Positions 1 through 11,214 of a DNA stretch of 64,000 nucleotides are shown in pieces. Source of the DNA: Ignelater luminosus. Its lineage: Eukaryota; Arthropoda; Insecta; Coleoptera; Elateridae. The stretch spans positions 207,845 to 271,844 of the forward strand of contig VTPC01090697.1 of NCBI GenBank assembly GCA_011009095.1, written 5' to 3'. The position numbers and the translations under genes were made by a program. A model generated the notes under the pieces. It was given only the letters and a program-made list of their open reading frames with translations. It searched no databases and had not been told where the DNA came from. Each line of letters opens with the position of its first letter. The first letter of the stretch is position 1.

Positions 1-218
1 TCAAAGAAATAAATATAAGGGACAAGATATGCTAATTTGGAAATAATAACCAAGAATTACAAAAAAAATATGGTGGGTGATGGACAGATTCTGATGACAT
101 ATTTGGATAGCAGGTCAACTTATATAAGAATCAGCCAAAAGTGTCTCTGTAATAAACTTTTTCCTATCAGTTTTATTTAATAAGTAACAACGTGATTTGC
201 ATTAAATTTTCATTCCAG

Positions 219-439
219 GTAGAGATGCTTCTAACTACATTACATCTTCAAAAACCGATACTTAAAGCATCAGACATTTTAACAATTAATACAAGACTCT
301 TAGCTTCTGTAAGTATAAGAGAATTTTTGAATTTGTTTTTACAGTTTAATGTTACTCTTACATAATAACATTTCTGTTACAGATAGCTGGAACAGTTGTA
401 ACATACATTCTGGTGGCTTTGCAGTTCCATGTATCTTAG
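219..439 (+). CDS. Gustatory receptor gene 1, last two exons (partial)
   Basis: These are the 3' exons of a seven-transmembrane insect gustatory receptor whose 5' part lies left of the window. The exon at 219-308 (90 bp, 30 codons) follows a TTCCAG acceptor, ends in TCT before GTAAGT, and encodes VEMLLTTLHLQKP then KASDILTINTRLLAS. The exon at 383-439 follows TTACAG and encodes IAGTVVTYILVALQFHVS then TAG. The last exon carries the family signature TYhhhhhQF intact (TYILVALQF). Exon lengths, phase-0 junctions and wording match the complete receptors at 9634-11081 and 23354-33132. The tail after QFH is only two residues, against 7-12 in the sister genes. The expected 69-bp penultimate-type exon is not visible in positions 1-218. 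Placement in the family is firm; the ligand is unknown. Confidence 0.88.
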
Positions 440-1130
440 AGAGAACAAAGTCAAACGATTAAATGAAATATAAAATTCATAGATGTTTTCATAAATAGGA
501 TTTGCACCTGCACTGTGTATTACTATGACCATTTATAGTCTTAGTATATGGCAAATTAATTTTAATAATATACAGATTCACATTAATCATAATAATAATA
601 ACTTTAGAAACTAAATTATATATGTATACATTTAAAGAATCTTTATCTGTTATCAATAAGGCTTGGATTTTAAGCAAGATGCCTTTTTTTGCATTTTTTG
701 CGCACATCTTCCTAGTTTCACGGCATAATCTGTCAAATTTATGACAAATTCTAGTCATTTATCAATTAAAGAAAATTACATTTCTTCAAGAAACAGGTAG
801 GTAAATATTTGTAACAGTTCTAGTCCTCTAGGAGGGATTCCTTGAATTCTGTTTATGACCCTAATACCCTAAGCACTTGATTGCTTTTAAGAATGAAGCG
901 TAACCAGCCTTTTTGAACGTCAATATTTCTAGTTTTTCCACTGTCTTATTTTGGTTACAAACGAAGGAATGTGAAAAACAAATCTTTTTCTATTACCCTA
1001 CCCGGAACTTTCTTTGAATGGTGACAATGTTTTTTTACATGATCTCGATCCATCGCTTTGTTAGGTAAGTAATGAAATAAAAAAAAAAATGAAAGAGCAA
1101 AAACTGCACGCGGTCAAAGATAGAATAGGA
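440..1130. other. Intergenic, no gene seen
   Basis: AT-rich sequence after gene 1. Short ORFs here resemble nothing I know. No transposon coding motif is visible until the LINE remnant starts near 1130. Confidence 0.5.
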
Positions 1131-4100
1131 TGGGTTTAGTAGCAGAGAGAACTGTCCAGGTTCTGCGAGTCGGCTGCGTCATCGATCCGGTCTTCAGTTC
1201 CCCGTCGGCTTCACCATCGCTGCTGGCTCAAGGGTAACCACTTATACTGCGAGTGCAACGCAATTCACCACGGCTGGTGCTTCTTGTGTGTCGTTGGCTT
1301 CCAGAGTCTTGATGAAACCTGAAACATAAACCAGAGGAGGTGTGAAGGATTAGAGAATTCGGGAGCTTTTGTGATTGGGCGTCCCGAGCATGGGGTGTCG
1401 CGTTGGATATGTTGTTGTTGTGTGTTTGTTCTCTAGGATGTCCTGGAGATCGTCAAAGTGCTCCAGAGCTTGGGAGAAGAGAATGGCTAAAAGATATTTA
1501 AACTTCTTGAATTTTCTAGAAATGGGACCGATGGAAGTTCTCAGAATGTTGAGAGCAGCGCTTTGGTTCTGTAACCTCCGACAAACGGCCGTCTCCTTCC
1601 TGTGTAGCGATAATTCAAGACGGGACGTACGAACGTTTTGTAAATGTGGATGAAGGTGCGCTTGTGACATCCACAGACGCCGCCGCACAAAACCCGCAAA
1701 AGAAAGCTGCACTTGCTTGACGATGTGGCAGCATCGCTTGGTTTCTTGATTACAAGAGAGGGTTTTCGAGAACGTAATGCCCAGTACACTGCAGTGGAAG
1801 ACAGGCCCCACAATCTGAGATAACATTGTTGTCCGAAACGCTCGATTTCGTGCACAAGTTCGGGTGTTTAAAAACGATCATATGGGTCTTGCCTGGTCTA
1901 ATCTTCCACCGCTAGAAGCAGAATTGCAGACGCGCGGGGTTGCGCGACCAATCCCTGGAAGCGGTAGCAAAAGAGGACGATGTTGCTCAAAGCGCGATGT
2001 TGTCGGTGAATTACGCGAGAGTGACGAATCTGTCCTGATGTCATGGGATGTCGTGGCAATAAAAGATAAACAGAAGCTGTCGACTAACTCGTACCCGGTG
2101 ACGGTGGCGGTGGCAGATCAGGAAATTTCGAATGATGCACACTATCTAAGAAGAGAGAAACTTTTGAAGAAGCCCCTTGTGCTAAACCTTGTTCAGGAAG
2201 GTCGCAAGCATGCACCTTCTGGTGTAGAGTAGCGCCGGCGCGGTTTCCGTTTGGGGTTACTGGATCGAGGGAAAGATGACGCACCTGGTCATGAAGTCTT
2301 GCAGACTGTCGACGAAAATTTCCGTGTCCTGTAAGCAGCTGTATTATATCTTTATCTAATTTTCCTATTTTTGCCCTTATTTCGTTGGTTTGAATAAATT
2401 TTGCTGTTAATCTACCTGTAGTCGCCCGATTCCACCTATCATTTCAAAGTTCTATTAGTCAGCTAACAGAAAACGGAAAGAATATGTCTGGAAAGACGAT
2501 TCATAATTAATTAAAAAGAATGGGTACGAAGACGAGATAACAGAAGTGGTGTTATTTGGGAGGATAGATAAGGAAGGGCGAAGGAAGCAGTACGGTAGAG
2601 AAAATCTCTACGGCTCGGTGTGTCTTCCCCGTTAGTAATAAGTACGTATATAAGATCAGAGGGGAGAGGGGTTGGCGGAACCATTATTGGCCTGCAGGTG
2701 CTGTAGGCCGTGACATGAACCAAACAAATATAATCGCGCAAGTTTAATTTTTTCGGACAAAGGATGTTACTATTACGAGGATAATAGAGAGCATAATGCC
2801 ATGGGACGCTTTTGCGAAATCCAAAGATAAGGATCTTGCTCAATCCAAATTTAAATATCGACGAGGATTCTCTCTAACACCTTACTTAAGACAATGAGCA
2901 GTGCAATGGGGCAATAGAAAGTGAGATCGTTGTGGTTTCTGTTGAACTTGGGGATAATGACCACGCAGGTGGTTTTCTAGATCTACGGGAAGTGGCCGCA
3001 GCTTAGGCAGCTGTCGAATATTGCGGCAGGATCTCTAGGGCTTAGGATGGTAGTTGGTGGAGAGCTCTCTGGGTCGGAGAGTCGTCGCTGAGAGCAGGGT
3101 TCTTGCCGGAGGCAAGGACTGTGGCCGTATCTTCCACTCGGATGGAAAAAAGAATATGCGGAAGCGGCAGGTCAAGAGGCGGTTCCGAGAATATTGTCCC
3201 AAATAGTGTTGTTGATGCGTTGGAAATGGTCTTGGTCAAAGCAGAGATTTTCTGGAGGCCAGTGGATTTCCTCGACCAGATTGGCGAAGACTTCTGCTTT
3301 CTTTGGTGGTTCTATGGCTATCTGGCGTTGCAGAGAAGGTGGGGGTTCCTTCTCTTTCTGCTGCCAGTCGTGGTTTGGAAATTGTTCCAGAACAGGCTTC
3401 CCTGTCTGTGATCTAGGTTAGAGATGAATCTCGACCAGCGCGCAGTCAACTTTAAGGCAGCTGGTTGAGGTCTAGATACATGAGATAGTTCCGCCTTGTA
3501 AGAGTAAAGAAAAGTTGATTGAGCGATTCTCGACTGGTCGTGATAATTTGCACGAGTCTAAGTCTTGTTAACCGTTGCTTTGGACGTACGCGCGGAGGAA
3601 AGAGCTACTGTCCGCGAAGGGCTTGTCACGCGTCCTCTACGGTGATCTCGAATTTGACACCCAGAAGACGCAAGAAAATGTAGAAGCTTTGATGGGACTA
3701 GGAAAAGGATGCGACTTGAGAGTTGCGGAGATTACTCGGCGCTTGGCATGTAGTGCAATGAGAGGTAATATTTGCCATACCATTGAGGTAGACGGTAATA
3801 TTTTTAGGTATGAGGCCTGATATCCTTTTAAGTAGGATTTAGGTATGTAGCTGACAAAGTAGGAGTGGGTAGCGGAAGCAGAGGTGGGAGCGGAATAGGG
3901 TAGGTAGCTGGCAGAGGAGTCCTGCCTGGTACGGTGCTTTTTGGATGCAGTAGTCCACTCGGGACTGGATTCGGGGAAGGAGAGGAAGTGTTTCCGAGCA
4001 AGGGTGGCAGCGGAGATTATGGGGGTGAATCTGGCGATGGCGGCTTCGAATGCGGAGGCTCTCGAATTAAAGGAATTGTGCATGTAGCTCATAATGGCCG

Positions 4101-4360
4101 ACGCAGTGGGTTCGACGACGGGGGCAGGAAGAGGTGCAGAAGGTGGAACGGTGAAAAAGGTGGATGGAATAAAAATGAAGAGGTTGGTAGGTGTTGGGGG
4201 CTGGGAGTTGGTGTTAGATGAAATAACCTTCATGGTGACCTTCCTTTGGCGTTGGAGTTTTTGCTTTAAAGATGCACCCTTCGTGCCGGAAGGAGCCTGC
4301 GGGGGAGTTTTCGAAGTCTTTTCATTTTTAGTTCTATTACAGAGTACTAAAGATTAACAA
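1130..4360 (-). mobile_element. Decayed Jockey/I-type LINE
   Basis: A non-LTR retrotransposon in reverse orientation with many frameshifts. Read on the - strand from the right, 4233 down to about 3640 holds an ORF1/gag-like reading frame rich in Pro/Ser/Ala. Around 3239-3042 is the linker before reverse transcriptase, with the RT entry motif ending VEDTATVLASGKNPALSDDS. Around 1826-1541 are two overlapping frames with the C-terminal RT motifs VLGITFSKTLS and HIYKTFVRPVLNY, matching the post-palm 'YLG' and 'YKTFIRPVLEY' blocks of Jockey/CR1 elements. The catalytic palm cannot be read as one frame. The region is distinctly GC-richer than its flanks. The 3' boundary at about 1130 is estimated. 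It cannot be active. Confidence 0.72.
3637..4233 (-). pseudogene. LINE ORF1 (gag-like) fragment
   Basis: A 198-codon open frame at the 5' end of the LINE occupying 1130-4360. It is rich in Pro, Ser, Thr and Ala in its first half, as many insect LINE ORF1 proteins are. No zinc knuckle is seen inside the open part; if one existed, it lies downstream of the frame break. Assignment rests on position upstream of the RT remnants and on composition, not on a recognised domain. It is a retroelement product, not a host gene. Confidence 0.4.
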
Positions 4361-5209
4361 TCAGAGAATCGCATGTAGGGAGCATCCATCTCACTGAACT
4401 AAAAGTAAGAACAGAACGTGGACAGCATTTAAAGATTCTAAATAGTAGGTGCTTTTCAGGGTCTTATTCTTAAGAATCTTATATGCAAAGCAGTGTTATT
4501 TTGAATTATTGTTTCAAAATACAATCTTAATTGCATCAAGCCAGCTTCTCTTCTCCTCCAAAAAATGATGGGACCTATGACTTGCTGCATTCAAAAACTA
4601 AATCTTAATCTTATGAATCTATGATATGGATCTCACAATATTGATTAGGTTCATGTGTTGATATGTATAGTTCACTTTTTGAAAGTGCTTATAAAGAGTT
4701 ATGGTTTTAACTCTTAAGTCGGTACTCATCTGTACAGTCTAAGCTATAAAACTGTAGTATTAATGTTCTGCAGTAGGTACTACATGAATATACAAAAGCA
4801 TAATGATTGTACCATAAAGGTTAAATGCACTTAAAGAGTATTCCTCTTGCCATTACTACCATTGCTTTTAATGCCAGTTTGAATTTTTCTTCATGGCCAT
4901 TATCTACAAATCCCAGTTACTATGATGGAACTGATGCAATGTTGTAAAATAGATTTGCTTTTAGTATTATTCATTTTGTCTATACGCAGAACAGAATATT
5001 TTTTGTTTTTCCTTAACTTACAAGTAAGCACACACAGAAAATCTGAGTTATTAATTAATTCCATTGTTTACATGTAAATTTGAAGTTACTTTATGAAGGC
5101 CTGAAAAATTTAAAGTAAAGAATATGATATAACAAGAATCTTACACATATTAAAAAAAGTTATAACATTTATTATAAGGATGTGATAACAAAAATATAAA
5201 ATTACATAA
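4361..5209. other. Intergenic, no gene seen
   Basis: AT-rich spacer between the LINE remnant and the zinc-finger region. No ORF above noise and no repeat I recognise. Confidence 0.5.
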
Positions 5210-5698
5210 ATTATTTTACATTGAAAAGGGTCTTTCACCAGTATAAATTAATGTAATATGCCTTTCTGTGTGAATTTGTAAAAACCTAGTTTAAATTCAA
5301 AAAGTTTTTTATTAAAGTGAAGTAGTTAGTAATATTGTAATTTCCTTTTGTATCTGTTTCATTTTGAAAAATATCTACTACATATAACTACAAAAAGAAC
5401 CAATTAAATAACATTAACTGAGAGCTGCAATACTTACAATTAGTTTGCCAACTTAAATGCTTTATTTTAATTTTTAATTTATATGAAAAATGTAAAACAT
5501 CTTTTGTAGTAGTTGAGCAGGTATGCAGCTTATAAATTTAACTATTAAAAGAAAAATAAAATCTTAATTAATATACTTTTGAATATCTGAATTTATCTTG
5601 AATTTTCTACATTGAAACGATCGTTTCCCCATATTTTACAATAAAAGTCTTTTTATCACTGTGTAAGTAGCATATACATCTCCATAAACCTCCTCTTA
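5210..5698 (-). pseudogene. C2H2 zinc-finger relics downstream of ZNF gene 1
   Basis: Two decayed finger fragments on the - strand lie 3' of the intact zinc-finger gene at 5699-6985. Around 5260-5215 the reverse strand encodes HITLIYTGERPFQC, a recognisable finger end plus TGERPF linker. At 5698-5641, immediately past the stop of the intact gene, the frame reads LWRCICYLHSDKKTF, matching the LRRHMRxHSDKK pattern with histidine and arginine positions lost. The ancestral gene may have carried extra C-terminal fingers, or this may be an older neighbouring copy. The interval between the two fragments is AT-rich and unexplained. Confidence 0.6.
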
Positions 5699-6985
5699 TT
5701 AGAGTGGATTTTCATCCTCACTGTGATGGCGCACATTATGTGCTCGTAAATCTCGTCTCTGATTGCATTTATAATCACAAATTTCACATTCGAGAAGTTT
5801 TTTCTTACTATGAATGCGCATATGTGTTCGCAAACTGCTTTTCAATGCACATTTAAAATCACATAATTCACATTTGAAAGGTTTCTCGTCACTGTGAACG
5901 CGTCTACTATGTGTGTGTAAATTGCTCCTCTCTGTAAACCTCAAACCACATATTTCACACTCAAAGGGCTTCTCGCCACTGTGAATGCACATATGTCTCC
6001 GTAAGCTGCTTTTCACTGCACACTTATAACCGCATATTTTACAACCGAAGGGTTTTTCACCACTGTGAATACGTATATGCGTTCGTAAATTCCTCTTCTC
6101 TGAAAATTTAGAACCACATATTTGACATTCGAAAGGTTTCTCGCCGCTGTGAACGCGCACATGTATTTTCAAACTCCTTTTCATTGCGGATTTATAATCG
6201 CATATTTTACATTGAAAAGGCTTTTTAGCCTTGTGAACACGCATGTGTCTACGTAAATGGCATTTCCCCGTAAATTTATAACCACAGACTTCACATTCGA
6301 AAGGTTTCTCGCCATTATGAATACGCATATGTGTTCGCAAACTGTTTTTCGTTTTACATTTATAATCGCACTCTTCACACTGGAAGGGCTTCTCGCCACT
6401 GTGAATCCGCATATGGTTTCGTAAACTGTTTTTAACTGTAAATCTATTATTACATATTTCACACTTGAAGGGTTTTTCGTCGCTGTGGCTGCGCACATGC
6501 GCTTGCAAATTGCCTTTCACTGAACATTTATAATCACATATTTCACATTCGAAGGGCTTTTCGCCACTATGAATACGCATGTGATTTTGTAAAGTAATCT
6601 TAAGTGTAAATTTACATCCACATATTTCACATTCGAATGGCTTCTCACCGCTGTGAACGCGTATATGCATTCGTAAATTATTCTTCTCGGAAAATTTAGA
6701 TCCACAGATTTGACATTCAAAGGGTTTTTCACCGCTGTGAACGCGCATATGTCTTCGGAAACTGTCTCTCCGACCACATTGATAACCACATATTTCACAT
6801 ACAAAGTGTCTTTTGTCACTGTGAAGGTAAACATTTGTTTGATTATATTTATAATTGTGTGTCTCACAATTAAGTGATTTTTCGTCACTGTGACCCCATA
6901 GACTTGCTTGTGCTTGGTTTCTTCTGGGACGTTTGCATGATTTCTTTTTTAGATGAACTACTTTAGTGACTGTTTGTCCTTCCAT
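5699..6985 (-). CDS. Poly-C2H2 zinc-finger protein 1
   Basis: A single open exon of about 428 codons encoding a nuclear DNA-binding protein of the C2H2 class. The start chosen is the ATG at 6985 (MEGQTVTKVV); the frame stays open a few codons further upstream but only offers a TTG. A basic N-terminus (KKKSCKRPRR, a likely nuclear signal) is followed by one degenerate finger-like stretch and then 13 intact fingers of the form CxxC-x12-HxxxH (finger 11 has HxxxxH, finger 13 HxxxxHH). Linkers are mostly HSGEKPF, close to the Krueppel TGEKP consensus. Fingers 2 and 9 are almost identical (both CQICGSKFSEK), pointing to internal duplication. No ZAD, BTB or KRAB domain is visible; a 5' exon cannot be excluded. 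Likely a transcription factor or chromatin/transposon regulator; the target is unknown. Confidence 0.87.
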   Translation of the reverse strand: MEGQTVTKVVHLKKKSCKRPRRNQAQASLWGHSDEKSLNCETHNYKYNQTNVYLHSDKRHFVCEICGYQCGRRDSFRRHMRVHSGEKPFECQICGSKFSEKNNLRMHIRVHSGEKPFECEICGCKFTLKITLQNHMRIHSGEKPFECEICDYKCSVKGNLQAHVRSHSDEKPFKCEICNNRFTVKNSLRNHMRIHSGEKPFQCEECDYKCKTKNSLRTHMRIHNGEKPFECEVCGYKFTGKCHLRRHMRVHKAKKPFQCKICDYKSAMKRSLKIHVRVHSGEKPFECQICGSKFSEKRNLRTHIRIHSGEKPFGCKICGYKCAVKSSLRRHMCIHSGEKPFECEICGLRFTERSNLHTHSRRVHSDEKPFKCELCDFKCALKSSLRTHMRIHSKKKLLECEICDYKCNQRRDLRAHNVRHHSEDENPL

Positions 6986-7534
6986 AATATGGAAATAATG
7001 ATCAGTTATCAACTACTTATGCTATTTAGAAAACAAAGCGTCTTGCAGCGCAATCAGAACGCATTGCATCATTCGTTGTTGCTTAAATGCTTACGCTTAA
7101 ATAAAAAAAAAAAGATCTGTATTACCGACTATAAATTCTAAACTGTTAGCGCCATCTAACAAACTAATAACCTTAAAGCGGGAGATTGGAAATGCTTGTG
7201 GTTTTTATTCGTGAAAATGTAAGATCAGTAGGTATCTACTAGGATATACAGTTTTTACATATAGGATTTATAGCTGCATTTAAAATTTCAAATATTTCAA
7301 ATAAAAGTAATACTCAAAATCTATTATTGTACATGTTATACAGTTTGATGAAGAATGCTCCAACCTGTAGCAAGAAACATAAATCAAGTCATTGATAGAA
7401 TTCTTATCTTATACGGTAAAAGTGATGATATCACAGAATTTTTGGTTTGACTGCACGTATGCAGATACTACAGTATCACCAAGTGCGTATTTATGTGTAT
7501 AACAGGAGGAAGTATCTTAATGTGAGTATCTACC
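6986..7534. other. Spacer between the two zinc-finger genes
   Basis: AT-rich and non-coding by eye. It would contain the promoter or 5' UTR of zinc-finger gene 1 and the 3' UTR of zinc-finger gene 2, both read right to left. Confidence 0.5.
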
Positions 7535-8554
7535 TTAAACTGTTTCCTCTTGCACATTTGCGATATCACAAAATTTAACTTCAAATGGACTCTCATCACC
7601 ATGTGTTAACACATGTGTTTCTAAACTGCTTTTCCGTATACATTTATAATTGCATATTCTACACACAAACGGCTTTGCACCACTATGAGTTAGAGTGTGT
7701 CTTTTCAAATCACCTTTTTGTGAACACTTAAAATTGCATATTGTACACCCAAATGGTTTCTCACCACTATGTGTTAGCATATGTCTTGTTACATGGCTTT
7801 TAGTTGTTGATTTATAACTACATAATTTGCACTCAAAAGGTTTCTCTCCACTATGACTCAGCATGTGCGTTTTTAAATTACTTTTCATTATGCATTTATA
7901 ACTGCAAATGTTACACTCAAAACGTTTCTCACCACTATGAGTTAACATATGGTTTGTTAAATACGCTTTGCGTACACATTTATAACCACATACTTTACAC
8001 TCGTAAGGTTTTTTACCACTGTGAATTACCATATGCTTTTTCAACTCATCCTTCTGTTTACATTTATAATTGCATACTTTACATTCAATAGGTTTGTCAT
8101 CACAATGAATCAACATGTGTGATTTTAAATGGCTCTTTCTAGATGTTCTGTAATTGCATAATTCACATTGGAACGGTTTTTCACCACTATGAATTAGCAT
8201 GTGCCTGTTTAGATTACTTTTTTGGGTGCATTTATAATTGCATGTGTTACATTCAAAAGGCTTTTCATTGGTGTGAATTCGCAAGTGCTGTTGAAGACTG
8301 CATCGCAACTTAGATTTATAATTGCATACAGTGCATTTGAACAATTTATTGTTTTGAGATTCCACTTTCACATTTGCTCGAGACTGAGAAATGTGTAATT
8401 TACCTATTTTATCATAAAAAAAAGTTATAATTAGCTTTCTGTAATAGTAAACATTATTACCATTAACATCTGGTGATGAAAACAATTTCTTGTGATCATC
8501 GAGAATTAATTCTGGAGCTATGTAATCTTCTTCATCTTCCTCTTCTTTCTTCAT
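7535..8554 (-). CDS. Poly-C2H2 zinc-finger protein 2
   Basis: A single-exon frame of 339 codons starting at the ATG at 8554 (MKKEEEDEEDY). The acidic N-terminal segment of about 70 residues has no recognised domain. Nine intact C2H2 fingers follow, with mainly HSGEKPF linkers. Most fingers are of the NYKC type (CxxCNYKC...HxxxH), so this gene is a relative of, but distinct from, zinc-finger gene 1, where the second half of each finger more often reads HMRxH. The C-terminus begins a tenth finger linker (SPFEVKFCDIANV) in which the first Cys has become Val and both His are absent, so the last finger is dead. It lies about 550 bp upstream of, and in the same orientation as, zinc-finger gene 1, consistent with tandem duplication. 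Probably a sequence-specific nuclear regulator; targets unknown. Confidence 0.86.
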   Translation of the reverse strand: MKKEEEDEEDYIAPELILDDHKKLFSSPDVNGNNVYYYRKLIITFFYDKIGKLHISQSRANVKVESQNNKLFKCTVCNYKSKLRCSLQQHLRIHTNEKPFECNTCNYKCTQKSNLNRHMLIHSGEKPFQCELCNYRTSRKSHLKSHMLIHCDDKPIECKVCNYKCKQKDELKKHMVIHSGKKPYECKVCGYKCVRKAYLTNHMLTHSGEKRFECNICSYKCIMKSNLKTHMLSHSGEKPFECKLCSYKSTTKSHVTRHMLTHSGEKPFGCTICNFKCSQKGDLKRHTLTHSGAKPFVCRICNYKCIRKSSLETHVLTHGDESPFEVKFCDIANVQEETV

Positions 8555-9190
8555 TGTATTTTATTCCTATCAGACATAGGAGCCAAAACGAATCGGAACG
8601 TACACAGTTAAAGAATTAAAGTCGGTCACTATTAAAAACAACTTTGTTCATGCAAAACTCTTGTTAAAAATGGTTGTACGATTAAGGAGATTCTATTGTT
8701 TGTTACATTCCGACAAGATTATATAAATGAGGTTTGTTATAGAACGTAGTAATATAATAAATTATTGTTGTTTTATTGTACTGTTCTTTTGAGGTTCTGA
8801 AATTAACACAATAAACTTCACAACAATATCATTAAATCAGTAACATAAATATACAAACCCATTTAGAATAATTGTAAAGAAAAACGACTCACTAAAATTA
8901 TCATCAAATAAGCATTTATAACAGTATGGTGTTAATGATTGCTGCATTTGTAATTTATTATTGTAGCCACATTTGCAACGTAATAATAATAATAATAAAG
9001 TGAAAGAGGGACAGAAAGAGACACACAGAAAAGAGAGATCGCTACACAGAAAAGTAACGCTCACGCGCAGAGACAATAACGGATAATAAAAGTTGATTCT
9101 GAAATCTAAACTGAAAGAGAAAAGAAAAAGAAATTTATTGAATCACATCATTGAAAGAATTCTTAGATGTCTTCCTGAAACGCTGAAAAT
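8555..9190. other. Upstream region of zinc-finger gene 2
   Basis: AT-rich non-coding sequence. A short (TAA)-type run lies near 8981-8998 and a purine-rich stretch at 9000-9050. No gene recognised. Confidence 0.45.
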
Positions 9191-9412
9191 ATGTTGATTA
9201 TGAAGTTTTTTTGTTTTGTAAGATTAAAATTCAGTTTACAAACTCCACAAACATACAAATTCCATACTGGTGAAAAGCCGTTAAAGTGTGACATATGCAT
9301 TGACAGATTTACCCACAGTGGTGAGAAGCTCTTTAATTCCACAACAAATAGTTATCAACACATGGGAAAACGAGCGAAATTAATTCTAATTGATTATTCA
9401 TTAGACAAATAA
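9191..9412 (+). pseudogene. Zinc-finger gene relic, + strand
   Basis: A 73-codon open frame containing FHTGEKPLKCDICIDRFTHS followed by GEKLF, that is, one linker, one CxxC half-finger and then directly the next linker. The helix half of the finger is deleted. It is the opposite strand to the two intact zinc-finger genes nearby, so it derives from a separate insertion or inversion of a related gene. There is not enough left for a functional protein. Confidence 0.6.
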
Positions 9413-9633
9413 TATTGTGACACTTTACGTTACCTCAAAACAGTAACCATTATAGGTTTATTTGATCCTAATTGCCTAAATACAAATATACATACTGCGT
9501 TATAAATATTTCATTAAGTTTTCTAAATTTGGTTAAATCAACATTAATAAATTATTCACATTAAAGAGTACATGAAAACAATTCTTCTGCACCTGTAACA
9601 TAAAGTCTTTTTTATATTTAGAATCTTTTGGCT
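9413..9633. promoter_or_regulatory. Upstream region of gustatory receptor gene 2
   Basis: About 220 bp of AT-rich sequence directly before the ATG at 9634. No core promoter motif can be assigned with confidence; listed because any proximal control of the receptor must lie here or further left. Confidence 0.3.
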
Positions 9634-11081
9634 ATGATGATTAAAGAATTGTTTAATAAGTGGTTGAACTCACAAGATTGTTGTGACAATTGTGTTTCTT
9701 GCGCGCTTGGATTAGTGTTTCGTTTTTCTGGATTACTGGGCTTACACAGATTTTATGTAAATTGTGTACACATTCAAAATAGAAATGTTGTTACCATGCG
9801 TTTATCTAGATTCTATTTAGTAATGGGTTTAACATTAGCAACATTCTTAGTGTTGAGTATCATTTGCTATTTTTATTCCATTTATGCAATGTACAAAAGG
9901 AACGATTTTATTCCATTAACGATCGAAACTGCATATTTAGTATATTGTATCAGAACAGCGTTTGGCGTCACTTGGTGTTTGTATACTACTCCCTACCTTC
10001 AAGATGCTATTAAGTCTCTACACACAAACATCATTAACTGGAAGTTGATAAAATCTGAAGATCTTCTACAGAAAGAATGTGCCAATCGAATACGTTTATT
10101 TTCAATATTATTTATTATTTTTGCTTTAATATTTTTATTTGTTTATTCGACTAGTTTGTTGCTTATTAGTTCAATATCAAAAGTGGCCATCGTCAAAAGA
10201 ATTGCTGCAATGGGATGTTTCTATGTGGATTTCTGTGTAACACTTTTTTATTCTACACTGGTAGATGCTTTTGCAGCTATAATTTCACAATACCAAAGAA
10301 ATTTAATTACTGAGATGCAAATAAGACTTGAGCAAATTCAAGGTGCTTCTGTAAAAGGATCATTAGTTCTAGCTCGAAGACTACATTCTGCACTTCTTAT
10401 TGAATTTAGATATTGTGCTCTATTTAGTGATCCAGCACAAGGATTTTATTTCCTTTGTACGATTGTAATGCAGGTTTTAGCAAGTTTTACAGTAGTTAAT
10501 TCAATTATCTGTGGGATCACTAAAGGTGTTCATGCTTTAATTCCAGAACATATTGGTTTAGATTGCCAGCTGTATATTTGTGTATTAGGAGGAGTTTTCA
10601 CTTTATATAAATTTAATCGATTAACTCGAGTGGTAAGTAATACAAATTTATAAAATCTTAAAATGTACATTTTGTACTTTTAACCCAGTTGTTTTGATTT
10701 TAGAGTGACAATATATTATCACACCTGTATAAGTATCCAGTTAGTAAATTGAGTACAATAGAGGCTGCACAGGTAAGAGGTAATTAATTGTTTAATTATT
10801 AATGAGTTTTGTTGAACGATTCTGATTTTAGGTAGAATTGTTCATAACTACATTACATCACCAAAATCCTGTATTTAGAGCATCAGATATTTTTACAATC
10901 GATGCTACACTTCTAGCCTCTGTATGTATAATTCAGTATTTAGAGTTAAATCAGTTATTTATATATTTTTTGTTTTTTCTTTGTCTATTTAATGATTTTT
11001 ATTTTGCAGTTATCTGGTACAGTAATAACCCATGTACTAGTAGCATTGCAGTTTCATGCATCTTGGGTTAAAGGGAGATAG
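9634..11081 (+). CDS. Gustatory receptor gene 2, complete, four exons
   Basis: An intact insect gustatory receptor (7TM_7 family), a ligand-gated cation channel subunit of taste-neuron membranes. Exons: 9634-10632, 10704-10772, 10832-10921 and 11010-11081, all phase 0 with GT-AG junctions, giving about 409 residues, normal for the family. The frame is open from a TTG at 9628, but the first ATG is 9634 (MMIKELFNKW). About seven hydrophobic segments are visible: five or six in exon 1 and the last in exon 4. Exon 2 encodes SDNILSHLYKYPVSKLSTIE, exon 3 VELFITTLHHQNP. In exon 4 the TYhhhhhQF signature reads THVLVALQF: the Tyr is His. The N-terminus has CVSC, then 20 residues, then CVH. Two AATAAA signals lie about 90 and 100 bp past the stop. 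It is the most divergent receptor here, with no damage. Ligand unknown. Confidence 0.93.
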
Positions 11082-11168
11082 TTAAACAAGAGCTAAAACT
11101 GCACTCCTTTTTAGTTTTCTGTTTGTTTACATTTTAATGATTTTGAAAAGAACTTTTCTAATTAATTG

Positions 11169-11186
11169 TAATAAAAGTCAATAAAT
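11169..11186 (+). terminator. Polyadenylation signals of gustatory receptor gene 2
   Basis: Two AATAAA hexamers at 11170-11175 and 11180-11185, about 90-100 bp after the stop codon at 11081 and just before the zinc-finger relic at 11215. Position and spacing fit a eukaryotic poly(A) signal; AT-richness makes chance occurrence possible. Confidence 0.5.
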
Positions 11187-11214
11187 TTGATAAAATCAAC
11201 TGCATATGACAAAA

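Noticed and set aside
6181-6888. Two additional - strand frames inside zinc-finger gene 1
   Set aside because: Shadow frames of the finger repeats; they repeat with the same period and have no Cys/His pattern.
5699-7012. Upstream start at 7012 for zinc-finger gene 1
   Set aside because: The codon there is TTG; the first ATG in frame is at 6985.
7804-8091. + strand 95-codon frame with a repeated pattern
   Set aside because: Antisense shadow of the finger array of zinc-finger gene 2.
9628-10653. Receptor gene 2 as a single-exon gene from 9628 to 10653
   Set aside because: 9628 is a TTG, and the frame past 10632 reads through a GTAAGT donor into intron; three further exons with matching phase and family motifs follow.
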